From: Macrostomum hystrix
Taxonomy: Eukaryota > Platyhelminthes > Macrostomidae
DNA: 64,000 nucleotides
Direction of reading: 5' to 3'
Assembly (NCBI GenBank): GCA_950097015.1
Contig: CATNEN010000024.1
Location: 2,299,501-2,363,500 of the forward strand
Both the position numbers and the translations under genes were made by a program. Numbering within the stretch: the stretch's first letter is position 1; every line of letters begins with the position of its first letter. The notes under the pieces were generated by a model, which saw nothing but the letters and a program-made list of their open reading frames with translations, searched no databases and was not told where the DNA came from. This document shows positions 35,145 through 45,900 of the stretch, one piece after another.

Positions 35145-35391
35145 GCAAAAAAAAGTTGCAGTCTATTTAAAGTTGCAGTCTATTTAAAGTTGCAGTCTAT
35201 TTAAAGTTGCAGTCTATTTAAAGTTGCAGTCTATTTAAAGTTGCAGTCTATTTAAAGTTGCAGTCTATTTAAAGTTGCAGTCTATTTAAAGTTGCAGTCT
35301 ATTTAAAGTTGCAGTCTATTTAAAGTTGCAGTCTATTTAAAGTTGCAGTCTATTTAAAGTTGCAGTCTATTTAAAGTTGCAGTCTATTTAA
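35145..35391. repeat. 17-bp minisatellite adjoining the LINE 5' end
   Basis: About 14 nearly perfect copies of AAAGTTGCAGTCTATTT. The array stops exactly where the LINE-derived open sequence starts (CGCCACTGCG at about 35,392), so it may be the 5' end of the element or a scar of the insertion. Confidence 0.93.
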
Positions 35392-37575
35392 ACGCCACTG
35401 CGTTTGAATAGCGCCGCCGCCTCCTGGTGCCAATTCCTGCTCCAACAATGGAATTGCGTACCAAGGCCTCAACGGAGAGCCGCGCACCTGCTGCGGCTGC
35501 CAAGAGCGGCACACCACCCTGCAGACGAGGACAACGCAGTGTGCGTCGGCGTATTGAACGACGCCGCGAGCAAAACTGCCGTGGCCGACACCGTGCCCGC
35601 GAGCGTCGCACTGCTGGCAGAACCTCTATGCGCAGTGGTACGGTTCCTCCGGGTGGCGCCGGGGACCTAGAGGTCCACAACCAACGGATCCAAGCTGAAC
35701 CAAATTGCACGCCGCATAAACAGAAACAACAACTAAGAGTCGCGACTTGGAACTGCCGGACTCTGCGAGCAGGTTGGAGGCAACATCTACTGGCAAAATT
35801 AGCTACCGATCTGCAACTAGACATTGTAATGCTGCAGGAGCTATCTATTAAAACCGATCCTGGGCTCCATCAGGAGCACCTCGGTGGCGGCTGGCTCCTT
35901 CAGTTCACTTCAGCAGACGCAAAAGGCCGAGGAGGAGTTGGTGTCCTCACCAGCCCACGGCTACAGAAATGTTTTCGATGCGAAAGCTTATCGCCAAGAC
36001 TACTACGAGTCGACCTTCGTCTCCGCACCCGTAATATTCACTTATTCTGTGCCTATGCACCCACAGCTGCGCACCCGATGGAGCACCGTCAATTTCTGGA
36101 GTTCCTCTCGGCGCAACTGGAGGCGGTTGCTCAGCGTGACTCAGTGCTGGTGCTTGGAGACCTCAACGCTGTTATGCGAAAATCTGAACGAGCTCTCTTT
36201 GTCACCCCGCGCGAAAACAACAACACCGATGCACTAATGGATTTCGTGGACCGGCACGATCTGGTCTCAGCGAACACTCTCTTTAGGAAACCAGCTGTGA
36301 GACTGGCAACGTTCACTTCCGGCTTCCGGCCAGGTAGGGGCACGGTGAATCAGATTCTCGCTTTGCGCCGCATTTTAGAAGAGACCCGTATCCACCAGTC
36401 GGCGGTCATCTGCATCTTCGTGGATTTTCTAAAGGCCTTCGACTCGGTGTCGAGACGGGTCATCCCGAAGATCCTGCGCGCGTACCATGTGCCTGAGCAG
36501 CTGGTAACGGCTGTGATGGCCCTGTACCAGGAGACCAGGGCGGCAGTTGTGACGCCGGACGGCCTATCCGATTTCTTCGACACGACCTCCGGTGTGCTGC
36601 AGGGCGACACACTCGCCCCCTTTCTGTTCGTCCTGGTCCTGGACTGGGTGCTGCGCACTGGCCTCCCTGACGACGCCAACGGCTTTCTGCTCTGTCGCAG
36701 GACAAGCAGCCGACACCCCGAAAGACGACTCTCTGTCCTGGCGTACGCGGACGACCTGGCGCTGCTGTCCAGCTCAATCGAAGGTGCTCAGCATCTGCTG
36801 GACAAGCTGACTGCGGCGGCGGCAATGGTCGGGCTGTCCGTGAACACCAAGAAAACAATGGTGCTGACCGTCCCAAATGACCTCAACGGCGAGATCTTCT
36901 GCCACAGCGTAAATGGGCAAGCGGCATTGCTGCCGCGCTGCGAGACCTTCATCTATCTCGGCGGTCAAGTGCCCGACATCCTGGACGACATGGCGCGACG
37001 CAGGGCGCTTGCCTGGGCAGCTTTTCGCACCCTGCGGACTGTCCTGCAGTGCCCCACGCTGCCGGATCGGCTGAGAGGGCGGTTGTTTCAAGCCGTCATA
37101 GAGACCGTCTTTCTCTACAACGCTCAAACGTGGACTCTGAACGGCACACAGGAGAAGCAACTCGATGCCGCCCACGCCGGACTCCTGCGAGCCGCCTTCG
37201 GCGTCCACTATTCGCCGACTGCCGTCACCAACACCAGCAACGATGAGCTCTATCGCCGGGCCCAGCTCTGCCGGCCAAGTCAGCTGCTGCGCATCCGGCG
37301 CCTGCAGCTGGCTGGCCACGTCATCCGTGCGGAGCAGCGCTGCCCCGAGCCACTGCAGGACGTGCTGCTGCTTTCCCTGCAGGGGCCCCGGCGGCGTGGT
37401 CAGGCGAGGGCGCTACGCTATCCTGAACTGCTATTGACTGACGCTGAGATCTCTGACCCTCGTGGACTGACAATTCTGCGCCACTCTGCTCTTGCGCGTG
37501 CCTTTTGACGGCAGCCCCTCTGGCTTCGGCCTTGGGTTGTCGTCCTTTGTTGTTGTTGTTGTTGCAAAAACAGGT
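35392..37575 (+). mobile_element. RTE-like LINE with internal deletion, 5' and 3' bounds approximate
   Basis: The element contains one open frame (35,427-37,508) and ends after a (TTG)n run at 37,546-37,565, the sort of short 3' simple repeat often seen in RTE-type LINEs. The left edge abuts a 17-bp tandem array. No target-site duplication was identified with confidence. Confidence 0.75.
35427..37508 (+). CDS. LINE endonuclease-reverse transcriptase, in-frame internally deleted
   Basis: The frame is 693 residues and unbroken. Residues about 103-296 are an apurinic-type endonuclease: RVATWNCRTLR, IVMLQELS, GRGGVGVL and LVLGDLNA. From about residue 299 the protein is reverse transcriptase: GFRPGRGTVNQILALRRIL, FVDFLKAFDSV (motif A), GVLQGDTLAPFLF (motif B), YADDLALLS (catalytic motif C), then the C-terminal LLRAAFGVHYS and RRLQLAGHVIRAE. 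The end of the endonuclease (with its usual SDH-type motif), the linker and the first RT motifs are missing. ATF runs straight into TSGFRPGRG at about nucleotide 36,312-36,330, where TTCCGGC occurs twice in tandem. Full-length relatives are about 1,000 residues. The product should not be autonomous. The best clade guess is RTE-like. Confidence 0.85.
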   Translation: MPIPAPTMELRTKASTESRAPAAAAKSGTPPCRRGQRSVRRRIERRREQNCRGRHRARERRTAGRTSMRSGTVPPGGAGDLEVHNQRIQAEPNCTPHKQKQQLRVATWNCRTLRAGWRQHLLAKLATDLQLDIVMLQELSIKTDPGLHQEHLGGGWLLQFTSADAKGRGGVGVLTSPRLQKCFRCESLSPRLLRVDLRLRTRNIHLFCAYAPTAAHPMEHRQFLEFLSAQLEAVAQRDSVLVLGDLNAVMRKSERALFVTPRENNNTDALMDFVDRHDLVSANTLFRKPAVRLATFTSGFRPGRGTVNQILALRRILEETRIHQSAVICIFVDFLKAFDSVSRRVIPKILRAYHVPEQLVTAVMALYQETRAAVVTPDGLSDFFDTTSGVLQGDTLAPFLFVLVLDWVLRTGLPDDANGFLLCRRTSSRHPERRLSVLAYADDLALLSSSIEGAQHLLDKLTAAAAMVGLSVNTKKTMVLTVPNDLNGEIFCHSVNGQAALLPRCETFIYLGGQVPDILDDMARRRALAWAAFRTLRTVLQCPTLPDRLRGRLFQAVIETVFLYNAQTWTLNGTQEKQLDAAHAGLLRAAFGVHYSPTAVTNTSNDELYRRAQLCRPSQLLRIRRLQLAGHVIRAEQRCPEPLQDVLLLSLQGPRRRGQARALRYPELLLTDAEISDPRGLTILRHSALARAF

Positions 37576-37861
37576 AGCTTGTATATAGAAAACATATATA
37601 TTTATAATATAATATATAGTGTAAGCAAGCAAAAAGTTTTAGCTTTTTACAATTATGGAACATATGAGTTATAAAATAAGTTGCAATAAAAAATAGAGCC
37701 CAAAACTGGAACTGTATTACTGTACCATAACAGAACAGCGCAATAATGTAATGTAGTAAACTATGAGATTGCCACTTAGCAAGACAGATTTATAGATTAG
37801 AAAACAATTTTTTTCTAAAAATAACAAATTAGTATATGTTAGGAATAATTGCTATATTTAT

Positions 37862-38194
37862 TGTTGTATTCTTGAAGTAACGAATACAGAGATTCCAATT
37901 GTAGTGTCGGTAAATGTAAGTATAGCGCCGAAAGGAGCACTCGGCAGTCGACTGGATAAGCGTATATTTGTAACAGCAGTATTATTAAATACTGGAAAGG
38001 TTCTTGAGTGTGTGCACCGCGCGGGGGTTTCTATTTATAGCCTGGGGAGCGAGTGGGAGAACTTTCTAGAAAGTTCTCATAGATAGCCCGCGGGGGAGGC
38101 GCAGAGAAGATTCTGGAAACAACAGAGTGTTATAACAAGTGGTAGAAAGTTCTGGAAAACTATTTACGGAATTATCGTAACGAAACCCACAACA
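37862..38194 (-). repeat. 3' LTR of the Ty3/gypsy element
   Basis: 333 bp, TG...CA-bounded. A purine-rich polypurine tract (TTTTGGTGGGGAGG on minus, 38,195-38,208) immediately precedes it in element orientation. Confidence 0.95.
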
Positions 38195-38232
38195 CCTCCC
38201 CACCAAAACTGTGAGTACAGCTGATAGAAAGT

Positions 38233-41200
38233 CTATAAGTCCATTTGTAGCCGTGGCTTTCGCTGCCTAGCCGACCGTCGTGGATTATCTGGTCCGTAGG
38301 GCGGCGGGTGTTGGACTTGGTCCGGCGCTCGCCATCCTGGAGGCCTGGGTCGAGATCCTGGATGTGCCACCGCTGGTGTGGCCGGCAGCATCAGGTGGCC
38401 GGCCGTTTCGTTTTGTTGAGTCGGCAGTGATCCTGGCTCGCTGTCTTCCGCGGACACGTGTCGCGGTTGAAGCTGGTCGAAGTGCCGTCGCCACACCGGG
38501 CCGCTTGGGACAACCTTGACGTTGACGCTGCGGCTGCCGTGCCGCTTGGTGACCACTGCCGGAACCCAGCGGCCTTCCTTCTCGCGGCGTGGTCCGTAGT
38601 AGCGAGCGTAGACCGGATCTCCGACGTTGTAGCCTTCTCGGACGCGAGACACCTTTTTCCGAGCTCTGGACTCTTCGGCCTGCTTGACTTGGCGATCCTG
38701 GGCGAGATGGGCTGGAGATGGCAGCAGAGTATCAATCTGCGTCCTGATCTGCCGGCCATTTAGGAGTTCGCTCGGAGAGTAGCCGTTGACCGCAGGAGTC
38801 CGTCGGTACTGCATCAGGAACTGCTGTAGCGCCCTGGCAGGTGGCAGGCTGGATTTCTTCAGGGCCTTCTTGAAGGTCTGAACCAGTCGTTCGGCCGCTC
38901 CGTTTGTTGCAGGATGATACGGAGCTCCTGTGAGGTGCGCGATGCCGTGTTCGCGACACCAAGCTTGAAACTCCTCAGCCATGAATGCCGCTGCATTGTC
39001 TGTGACGATGGCGTGAGGGTAGCCGAAGTGGGCGAAGTCTTCTTCCAGAAGCTCGATCGTTGCCCGCGTTGACATGGATTGCGTCGGGTGTATGCATGGG
39101 TACTTCGAGTAGGCGTCCGTGAGCACTAGCCAGTTGGTGCCGAGGAAGTTGACTGCGTGATCCAGATGTAGGCGACTCCAAGGCTTCTCAGGCATCATCC
39201 ACGGATGAACGGCGGCCTTTGGCGGATGATTTTGGTGCTCAGCGCAGCTATGGCAGCCGCGGCACAGGTGCTCGACGTCGTCGTCGATGTTCGGCCAGTA
39301 GACTGCCGATCGAGCCAGCTGCTTCATCCTCTGCATTCCAAAGTGTCCGAGGTGGAGTATTTTCAGCACCTCCTTCCGAAGGTTTTGAGGAATCACAAGA
39401 CGACAGCCCTGCAGAAGACATCCGTTGCAGCAGGACAGCGAATCTTTGACTTTCCGCAGGCGGGCCAGCTCAGCGTCCTCGTCTCGCCCGATTGGTGGCC
39501 AACCTTCTCGACAGTAGCGCATGGCGGTGGAGATGACTGGGTCCCTCGATGATTCCTTGGCTACGGCTGAGGCGTCAGCCGGTCGGATCTGCAGGCTCAG
39601 GACCTTGATCGCACAGACCATGTCGAAGTCGGCTGTGCTCTCCTCCCCGTCGAAGTCTGGGTCGTCTCCGACTGGCAGGCGACTTAAGGCGTCCGCATTT
39701 CCGTGACTCTTCGTCTGGCGGTACTCGATTTCGTAGGTGAAATTGTGGAGCAGGTTCGCCCAACGAGCCAGTCGGTTTGCTGCCATCACCGGTGTCTCCT
39801 TTTCGGGCCCAAATAGCGAAATCAACGGCTTATGGTCCGTGACCAGGATGAACTTGCGGTTGAACAAGTATTGGAAAAACTTCTTTAGGCCGAAGATGAT
39901 TGAAAGGGCTTCCTTCTGAATCTGAGGATAGCGGCGCTGAGCATCCGTCAGAGACTTTGAAGCGTTGGCGATCGGCCGCTCGCTACCATCCGGGTAGCGG
40001 TGGAACAGGACGGCGCCGATCCCGACGTTGGATGCGTCGCAGGAGAGCCCGAGAGGGAGGTCGGCATTGTAGTGGACCAGCACGTTGTCCGACGAGAGCT
40101 CCTCCTTGATCTGTTCAAAGGCCCGCTGCTCCGCGTCGCCCCATGTCCATGGTGCGTCCTTCCTGGTGAGTCGGTACAGCGGCTCAGAGATCGTGGCCAT
40201 GCTTGGCGGCAGAAACTTTGCGTAGAACTGGACCGAGCCGAGGAATGACCGGAGGCTGGACACGTCCTTTGGTGGAGGCATTTCGCGGACAGCGTCCACC
40301 TTGGTTCCCTTGGCGATGCCTTCTTTTGACAGTACATAGCCAAGGAACTCGATGCTGGGCATGGCGAATTTGCACTTCTCCCGTCGGCAGCGAAGTCCCT
40401 TGTCAGAAAGGCGTTGGAAAAGCCGGCGTAGGTTTGCGAGATGCTCATCAGCGGTCGCGCCGCCGACCAGGTAGTCGTCCAAGTAGAAAACGACTCCGGG
40501 CAGATCACCGGCTACCATTTCCATGATGAACTGGAACTCACCCACTGCAGACTTCGGGCCGAAAGCGAGCCGCTTCTGAAGAAGCACACCCCGGTGGGTG
40601 CTCAGTGCCAGGCGCCTCTGACTCATCGGTCCCAACTCGATCTGGTTGTAGGCGTCGGCCAGATCTACCTTTGAGAAGCAGTAGCTGCCTCCCAGCTTCT
40701 GTAGCAGTTCCTCTGGGAGGGGCAGCGGGTGACGGTTGTCTTCCAGCTGCGGGTTGATAGTGCACGAGTAGTCTCCGCAGACTCGCAGTTTCGGCTGCTC
40801 TGAGCCGGTCGAGGGCTTTCGCACGGGGACCACGGGCGTCCCGTAGTCATTGAAGTCAGTAGGCTCCCAGATGCCTCTCCTGATGCCCTCGTCGTAGGCG
40901 CGCTCGAGCTCCTCGCGGATGGCGAAGGGGACAGGCCTAGCCTTCCGGAACACCGGCTTTGCATCCGGGTTAAACTGCAACTCGAGCTTGAAGTCCTTGA
41001 GGCAACCCAGCTCGTCCTTCCACAGGTCCGGGAATTCGTCGCAAAGATTTCGGCAGGCCTTTTGAAGAGCCTCGTCCGGCGACAGGTGGTCAAACACTGC
41101 GTTGACTTCTTGAATGGCGCTGGCAGCGCCGAGCAGTTTGTCGACGGAGATTCCCAACAGCTTCGTGGCGGTCCGGCCGAGTAGATTCAAGCCGGGCACC

Positions 41201-42495
41201 TGTGTGACGATGTACTGGATGTCGTGCTCATGAGCTGAGCCAGGCAATGTCGTTTTCCCGACGAAGGTACCTAGTACCGGTAAGTCGTGTCGGCTGGCGG
41301 ACTCGTAGCGTGACATCGCTACTTCGAGCGGCGGCGTCCCCAGCTTCTTCCAGAATGACTCTGTGATGAAGTTGCCGTTTGTCGCAGTGTCGACCTCGAT
41401 GGCGAGAGCCTTGCCTTGGATGTGGATCGACACTTCCAGCTTAGGCAGGTCGTCCTCGGTTCGGGCTACAGCATGTACAAGCACATGCTCCTCGACCTGT
41501 TTCACTGGCTTCTTGAAGTTCGCCGCAGGGGCGGATCCTTTGGCCTTGGAACGGCAGACAGGTTCTAGGTGACCCACCTTTTTGCAGTGCCGGCAGGTCG
41601 CGTCTTTGAATCGGCAATCGTTTGCCCGATGGTTCTTCGCTCCGCAGCGGTAGCACGAACCAGACGCAGAGTCAGTAGTAGACCTGGAAGCAGTAGAATC
41701 TGTCGTAAATTTCGCCGAAGTGGCTCCGGGTCGCCGAACCTTCTGCTTAACCTTGTTTACGGGGCTGGATTTGTCTCCGTAAACCGTCTCCTTGGCGACT
41801 CGGGCGGCTTCCTCTGTCTCGATGGCGATCTCGACAGCCCGGGCGAACGTGAGCTCTTCCACCTTTAATTTGAACAAAGCTTTGAGTACTGCTTCGTTCC
41901 TCACTGAGCAGATGAAACGCGTGCGCAGCGCCTCGTCCAGTGGATCTTTGATGGAAGAGAAATCGCAGGTGGTTGCATCCTGGCGGATTCTCGCAGCCAT
42001 TTCCTGGATCGTCTCACCCGGTTTCCGCCGCATGTCGCTCCAGAACCGGAAACGCTCCCGCACGATGAAGCGCTTGGTGTCATACTGTTCTTCCATGAAC
42101 TTCTCAATCTCGTCCATAGTGAGCTTGTTGATCTCCTTCCGCGGCGTCTGCTGCGCTGCCAAGTTTGAGAGAAGCTTGTAGACAGACGGAGACTGGTTCG
42201 TCAGGAACACCTGAGCCTTCTTGTCGTCGGGTATGGAGTTCGCGCCCGTGAAGGTGCAGAATCTGGCCAAGTAGTCGGGCCAGAGCTCGGACGTGGCGTC
42301 GAATGGCGAGAAACTCGGAGTCGACGTCGTCACATGCGTCGGCAAAGCTGCAGCCTGGGACTGGTCCGCTGCAGGCTTTAGAGACCGAATGAGGTCGAGC
42401 ATCATCTGCCGGTCAGCGTTCCGCTGTTGGCGCTCTTCTTCCATCTGCTGCCGTAGGAGGCTGATTATATCCTCGTCTTGCATCGTTTCGGGCAT
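38233..42495 (-). CDS. Ty3/gypsy Gag-Pol polyprotein
   Basis: A single 1,420-residue frame with domains in gypsy order. Gag is followed by a zinc-knuckle region (CYRCGAKNHRANDC at about 281, CRHCKKVGHLEPVC at about 301). The aspartic protease is at about 360-450 with IEVDTATNGNFI, where the usual D-[TS]-G triad reads DTA. Reverse transcriptase is at about 510-745 with the catalytic YLDD at 671-674. RNase H is at about 800-930 (LSCDASNVGIGAVL, TDHKPL). The integrase H-H-C-C finger is at about 1,048-1,085 and its catalytic Asp, Asp and Glu are at about 1,112, 1,166 and 1,202. Gag and Pol are fused without frameshift or stop. It resembles the K02A2.6-like gypsy proteins common in invertebrates. 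All catalytic residues look present except the odd protease glycine. Cells would use it for retrotransposition only. Confidence 0.96.
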   Translation of the reverse strand: MPETMQDEDIISLLRQQMEEERQQRNADRQMMLDLIRSLKPAADQSQAAALPTHVTTSTPSFSPFDATSELWPDYLARFCTFTGANSIPDDKKAQVFLTNQSPSVYKLLSNLAAQQTPRKEINKLTMDEIEKFMEEQYDTKRFIVRERFRFWSDMRRKPGETIQEMAARIRQDATTCDFSSIKDPLDEALRTRFICSVRNEAVLKALFKLKVEELTFARAVEIAIETEEAARVAKETVYGDKSSPVNKVKQKVRRPGATSAKFTTDSTASRSTTDSASGSCYRCGAKNHRANDCRFKDATCRHCKKVGHLEPVCRSKAKGSAPAANFKKPVKQVEEHVLVHAVARTEDDLPKLEVSIHIQGKALAIEVDTATNGNFITESFWKKLGTPPLEVAMSRYESASRHDLPVLGTFVGKTTLPGSAHEHDIQYIVTQVPGLNLLGRTATKLLGISVDKLLGAASAIQEVNAVFDHLSPDEALQKACRNLCDEFPDLWKDELGCLKDFKLELQFNPDAKPVFRKARPVPFAIREELERAYDEGIRRGIWEPTDFNDYGTPVVPVRKPSTGSEQPKLRVCGDYSCTINPQLEDNRHPLPLPEELLQKLGGSYCFSKVDLADAYNQIELGPMSQRRLALSTHRGVLLQKRLAFGPKSAVGEFQFIMEMVAGDLPGVVFYLDDYLVGGATADEHLANLRRLFQRLSDKGLRCRREKCKFAMPSIEFLGYVLSKEGIAKGTKVDAVREMPPPKDVSSLRSFLGSVQFYAKFLPPSMATISEPLYRLTRKDAPWTWGDAEQRAFEQIKEELSSDNVLVHYNADLPLGLSCDASNVGIGAVLFHRYPDGSERPIANASKSLTDAQRRYPQIQKEALSIIFGLKKFFQYLFNRKFILVTDHKPLISLFGPEKETPVMAANRLARWANLLHNFTYEIEYRQTKSHGNADALSRLPVGDDPDFDGEESTADFDMVCAIKVLSLQIRPADASAVAKESSRDPVISTAMRYCREGWPPIGRDEDAELARLRKVKDSLSCCNGCLLQGCRLVIPQNLRKEVLKILHLGHFGMQRMKQLARSAVYWPNIDDDVEHLCRGCHSCAEHQNHPPKAAVHPWMMPEKPWSRLHLDHAVNFLGTNWLVLTDAYSKYPCIHPTQSMSTRATIELLEEDFAHFGYPHAIVTDNAAAFMAEEFQAWCREHGIAHLTGAPYHPATNGAAERLVQTFKKALKKSSLPPARALQQFLMQYRRTPAVNGYSPSELLNGRQIRTQIDTLLPSPAHLAQDRQVKQAEESRARKKVSRVREGYNVGDPVYARYYGPRREKEGRWVPAVVTKRHGSRSVNVKVVPSGPVWRRHFDQLQPRHVSAEDSEPGSLPTQQNETAGHLMLPATPAVAHPGSRPRPPGWRAPDQVQHPPPYGPDNPRRSARQRKPRLQMDL

Positions 42496-42567
42496 GATTG
42501 TAGTAGCTTGATCCTTCGGTCAATAGTGACAGTCGTTGTAGATTAGACGTCCTCGAAGTTGATCAAG

Positions 42568-42585
42568 ATCCTGCTTGCGACGCCA
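42568..42585 (-). promoter_or_regulatory. Primer-binding site of the Ty3/gypsy element
   Basis: In element orientation TGGCGTCGCAAGCAGGAT starts 9 nt after the 5' LTR end. TGG is the expected start of a tRNA-complementary PBS. I could not assign the tRNA. Confidence 0.6.
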
Positions 42586-42594
42586 GAAAATCCC

Positions 42595-42927
42595 TGTTGT
42601 ATTCTTGAAGTAACGAATACAGAGATTCCAATTGTAGTGTCGGTAAATGTAAGTATAGTGCCGAAAGGAGCACTCGGCAGTCGACTGGATAAGCGTATAT
42701 TTGTAACAGCAGTATTATTAAATACTGGAAAGGTTCTTGAGTGTGTGCACCGCGCGGGGGTTTCTATTTATAGCCTGGGGAGCGAGTGGGAGAACTTTCT
42801 AGAAAGTTCTCATAGATAGCCCGCGGGGGAGGCGCAGAGAAGATTCTGGAAACAACAGAGTGTTATAACAAGTGGTAGAAAGTTCTGGAAAACTATTTAC
42901 GGAATTATCGTAACGAAACCCACAACA
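42595..42927 (-). repeat. 5' LTR of the Ty3/gypsy element, with TATA box
   Basis: 333 bp, matching the other LTR except at one base. A TATAAATAG box lies at about 42,764-42,772 (minus strand), which should drive transcription of the element. Confidence 0.95.
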
Positions 42928-42932
42928 TTTAT

Positions 42933-45900
42933 GTACTGTAAATTGAGAAAATCTAGCAATTAATGATTGTTGAGCAAAGACTAAAAAACTCTAGTTAAGT
43001 AATAAAGAACAGTACACTAGGAAAGGAAGAATGTTTTTTTAAGATTTGGTTTTAACTAAGGCTGCTATTTATTAAAAACAAATAACAAATACCACTACAC
43101 AGGCAGATAATGCAGAAAGGTAATGACACATATGTTCCAAAACAAAATAAATATGGTGCCAAAAAATAGTATCTGAACAATTAGTCTTAAATAAATTAGA
43201 AAGCAAAAATAATTGCATAAAAATTCATTTAGATATTTCATATCTAGAGCTATAAATAGGTTATACCTACATTATCATTAATTTAATAGCTAAGAACTTA
43301 AAATGCATCAGAACATCTCGTCAAAATGTATTTGCCTCATAAGCTTCCTGGAATGTTAGAATTTTGAATAGATTCAAGACACCGGACATGATTTTAGGAT
43401 ACAAACCGAAAACATTGATAGGAACAAAATTTATATATACAAATTTTTACACAATTAAAGGGAAAATATTGCGCTAAAACATATTTAAGTTTTGTCAACT
43501 GTAAAATATTGTTTGAAACGTGTAGTTCAAGGAAATGTTTTCTCGTAAATTTCGAAACATGAACACGGCATGCAAATATTTTATAATATATTTTAGATCA
43601 CAATTCACGGCCTAACGAATCGTGTTCGTGTTCGAAGTAGAACTGTTAGGTTTTATCGACATTTTTAGTTCACTGTTTTAGATATTGTTAAGTAATGAAC
43701 ATGTTTACTTCAGGCATTACAGACTTACAGAGTAAGTGGCTTTCAGTATGCTCACATTTTTTAAGTTAAACTGTAAATGCTCATACAAACAAACAATCTA
43801 ACAATGCCTTCAGTTACATTATATATTATATGCATTTTGATTGCTTTAGTCTTTAAATCAGCTTTCAAAAGTTTCAATTATAGCAAAGAGGATTATAATT
43901 TATTTGATGCTTGATGCTTAGATGTTTTTTACAGAGAGTATCACATAGCTGGGTCCTGCAGCTAAGCAAAGCTTACTTTAGGCTTTAGCTATGGCTATAC
44001 TAAGTCTAGCCTATAGTAGGGGCTACAGTGAGAAAAAAAATAATTTGATACAATTTTTTGGTTGTTCTATTTAACAGACACCTCACTAATCAAAACAATC
44101 AAACTTTTAATAAAAAGATTTAACTATTTGTTTCAATTTTTAGGTTCAGTAAAAGTTATTTTTTTATATTATGGGTTGTGCTGCAGGATCCTAGAATTTT
44201 TGTCTATTTTTTTCATCAACTAAGAGTTGACAAAAATTCATTGGTAGCTGGAATGTTTGTCAACTACCAATAGGAACAATGGAATCTTTGTCAACTATCA
44301 ATGAGAAATGTTGAATTTTCGTCAACTGGGTGCCATTGGATGCATTGTAACTGTAATTACTTACATGATATGTATTTTATTACTTAAAGGAATTCAACTT
44401 GCCAGTCGTGCTACATTTTCTTTTTTGTTTTTCACTTCCAACTTCGGAAGTAACTATGCAGTAAACATGTCTTTATTGTTTATTGTCCATTGTATTACTT
44501 TTACAATGTTAAAAATGCGAGAATGGTAAAATTGCAAGAGAAATAGAATAGCTAAGCTAATGTCTATTTGCACTGCGGCTCTATGGAGCATGTTGTTGTG
44601 TTTGCGAAAGTACTAATATATTACTTAGTGCTTTCTGAACCACTGTCATTGTTTTTTGCAAATGCACCCAGTTTGCTAGACTTACTAACAAATGTACATT
44701 CTTTTGCAAAAGTATTTGAAACATATGCATATGAGGGGCAAGTGGGTCAGCAGCTAGCGTCACTGCCTTGCACTCCAATGGATGCTAGTTCAATTCTCCC
44801 TCTAAGTCACGATTAATTTTGGGACCTGTTGGAGGGTTTGGACAGTAGTGACTGGCGGAGGTGCACTATATTTCATGCAATCAAAGCTTGAAATAATAGC
44901 TTTGCTTATCTTTCTGTGTGCCTATTCTGAGTTGTGTGAGTTGAATACGTTGGCACTGGGGCGTGAGGCCTTGCAGGGGGTGGCTGGAGGCGGGTGTACA
45001 CCGCTGCATGCTTTCTGGATTTCCGTCAGCACGATTGGATAAGTGTACACTCATCACCCAACCTCCCCTTGAGGACTGATTTCTCATCAGCCTTCTGCCC
45101 TGGCTTGGTCTGCTCTGTGCGTGTGGGGCTAGGGTCGGGGGCACTGCTGCCTATTCTGGGTGCCTCCTGCCCTCCCTGGCTAGTCTGTGCTGCTGTGTGT
45201 GGTGCCTGCTCAGGGGAGGTGGCCCAATGGGAGCTAAGCACCTAGTTTGCCAGTCTGGGGGTGTGCTGCTCTGTCGCTTGTGGGACAAGTGCCCTGGGCC
45301 CCGTGCACATAGATAGATAGAGAACATATGCATATAAACTGATATTACTTTATGAATGAATGGGTGGACAACATCTTCATTAACTAAAAAGTCTACAACA
45401 TACTATATTATTTCTAAGAATAGGTATGTACTCTTGTGAGATTACCATAGGATATAAACAATGGAACTATTTAAAGAATTTCGAGAAAATGTCATTCAAT
45501 GTAACCAAAGTACTTTTGCAAAAATACTGCTTCTACCTTTGTTTGAATACGTATCAGAATTTTTGTGGAAATGCTTACAGAAATAGTAGCCTGGAGTATT
45601 CTACCAGAAGCCTGGGGATAGTAAGCTGGCTGTGGAACTTTTGTCAACAGGCAGTGGAAGATCTGGAATATTTGTTGACTGCAGAAATGTGGGTTCGAAC
45701 ATTTGGCAACCAAGTTGGCAAAAAAAAGTTAACAAAAATTCCATAAACTGTGCTGCAGACTACCTAGTACCAGATAGATTTTAGCTTGATTTCAGAAAAA
45801 TTGGTATAAATTTTCTATTTACAGATTTTATTAGTTCCAAAAGAAAATATATTACTATGTTATGGAATATATTGATTGTATTAATATTCTGGTAGCTTTT

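Larger units (their letters stand above)
37862..42927 (-). mobile_element. Complete Ty3/gypsy LTR retrotransposon
   Basis: Two 333-bp LTRs (37,862-38,194 and 42,595-42,927) flank one long gag-pol frame on the minus strand. LTR ends are TGTTG...CAACA. The LTRs differ at a single position that I can see (GCGCCG against GTGCCG after TAAGTATA). The 5-bp target-site duplication TTTAT lies at 37,857-37,861 and 42,928-42,932. The total is 5,066 bp. Near-identical LTRs, an intact frame and a perfect duplication indicate a very recent insertion. No env-like frame is seen. Confidence 0.97.

Noticed and set aside
44740-44810. Third tRNA-derived SINE family
   Set aside because: A B-box-like GTTCAATTCTCC is present, but no second copy in the window supports a repeat family.
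44930-45310. Coding exon in a GC-richer stretch
   Set aside because: Frames on both strands are short, with no domain and no phase-compatible splice sites.
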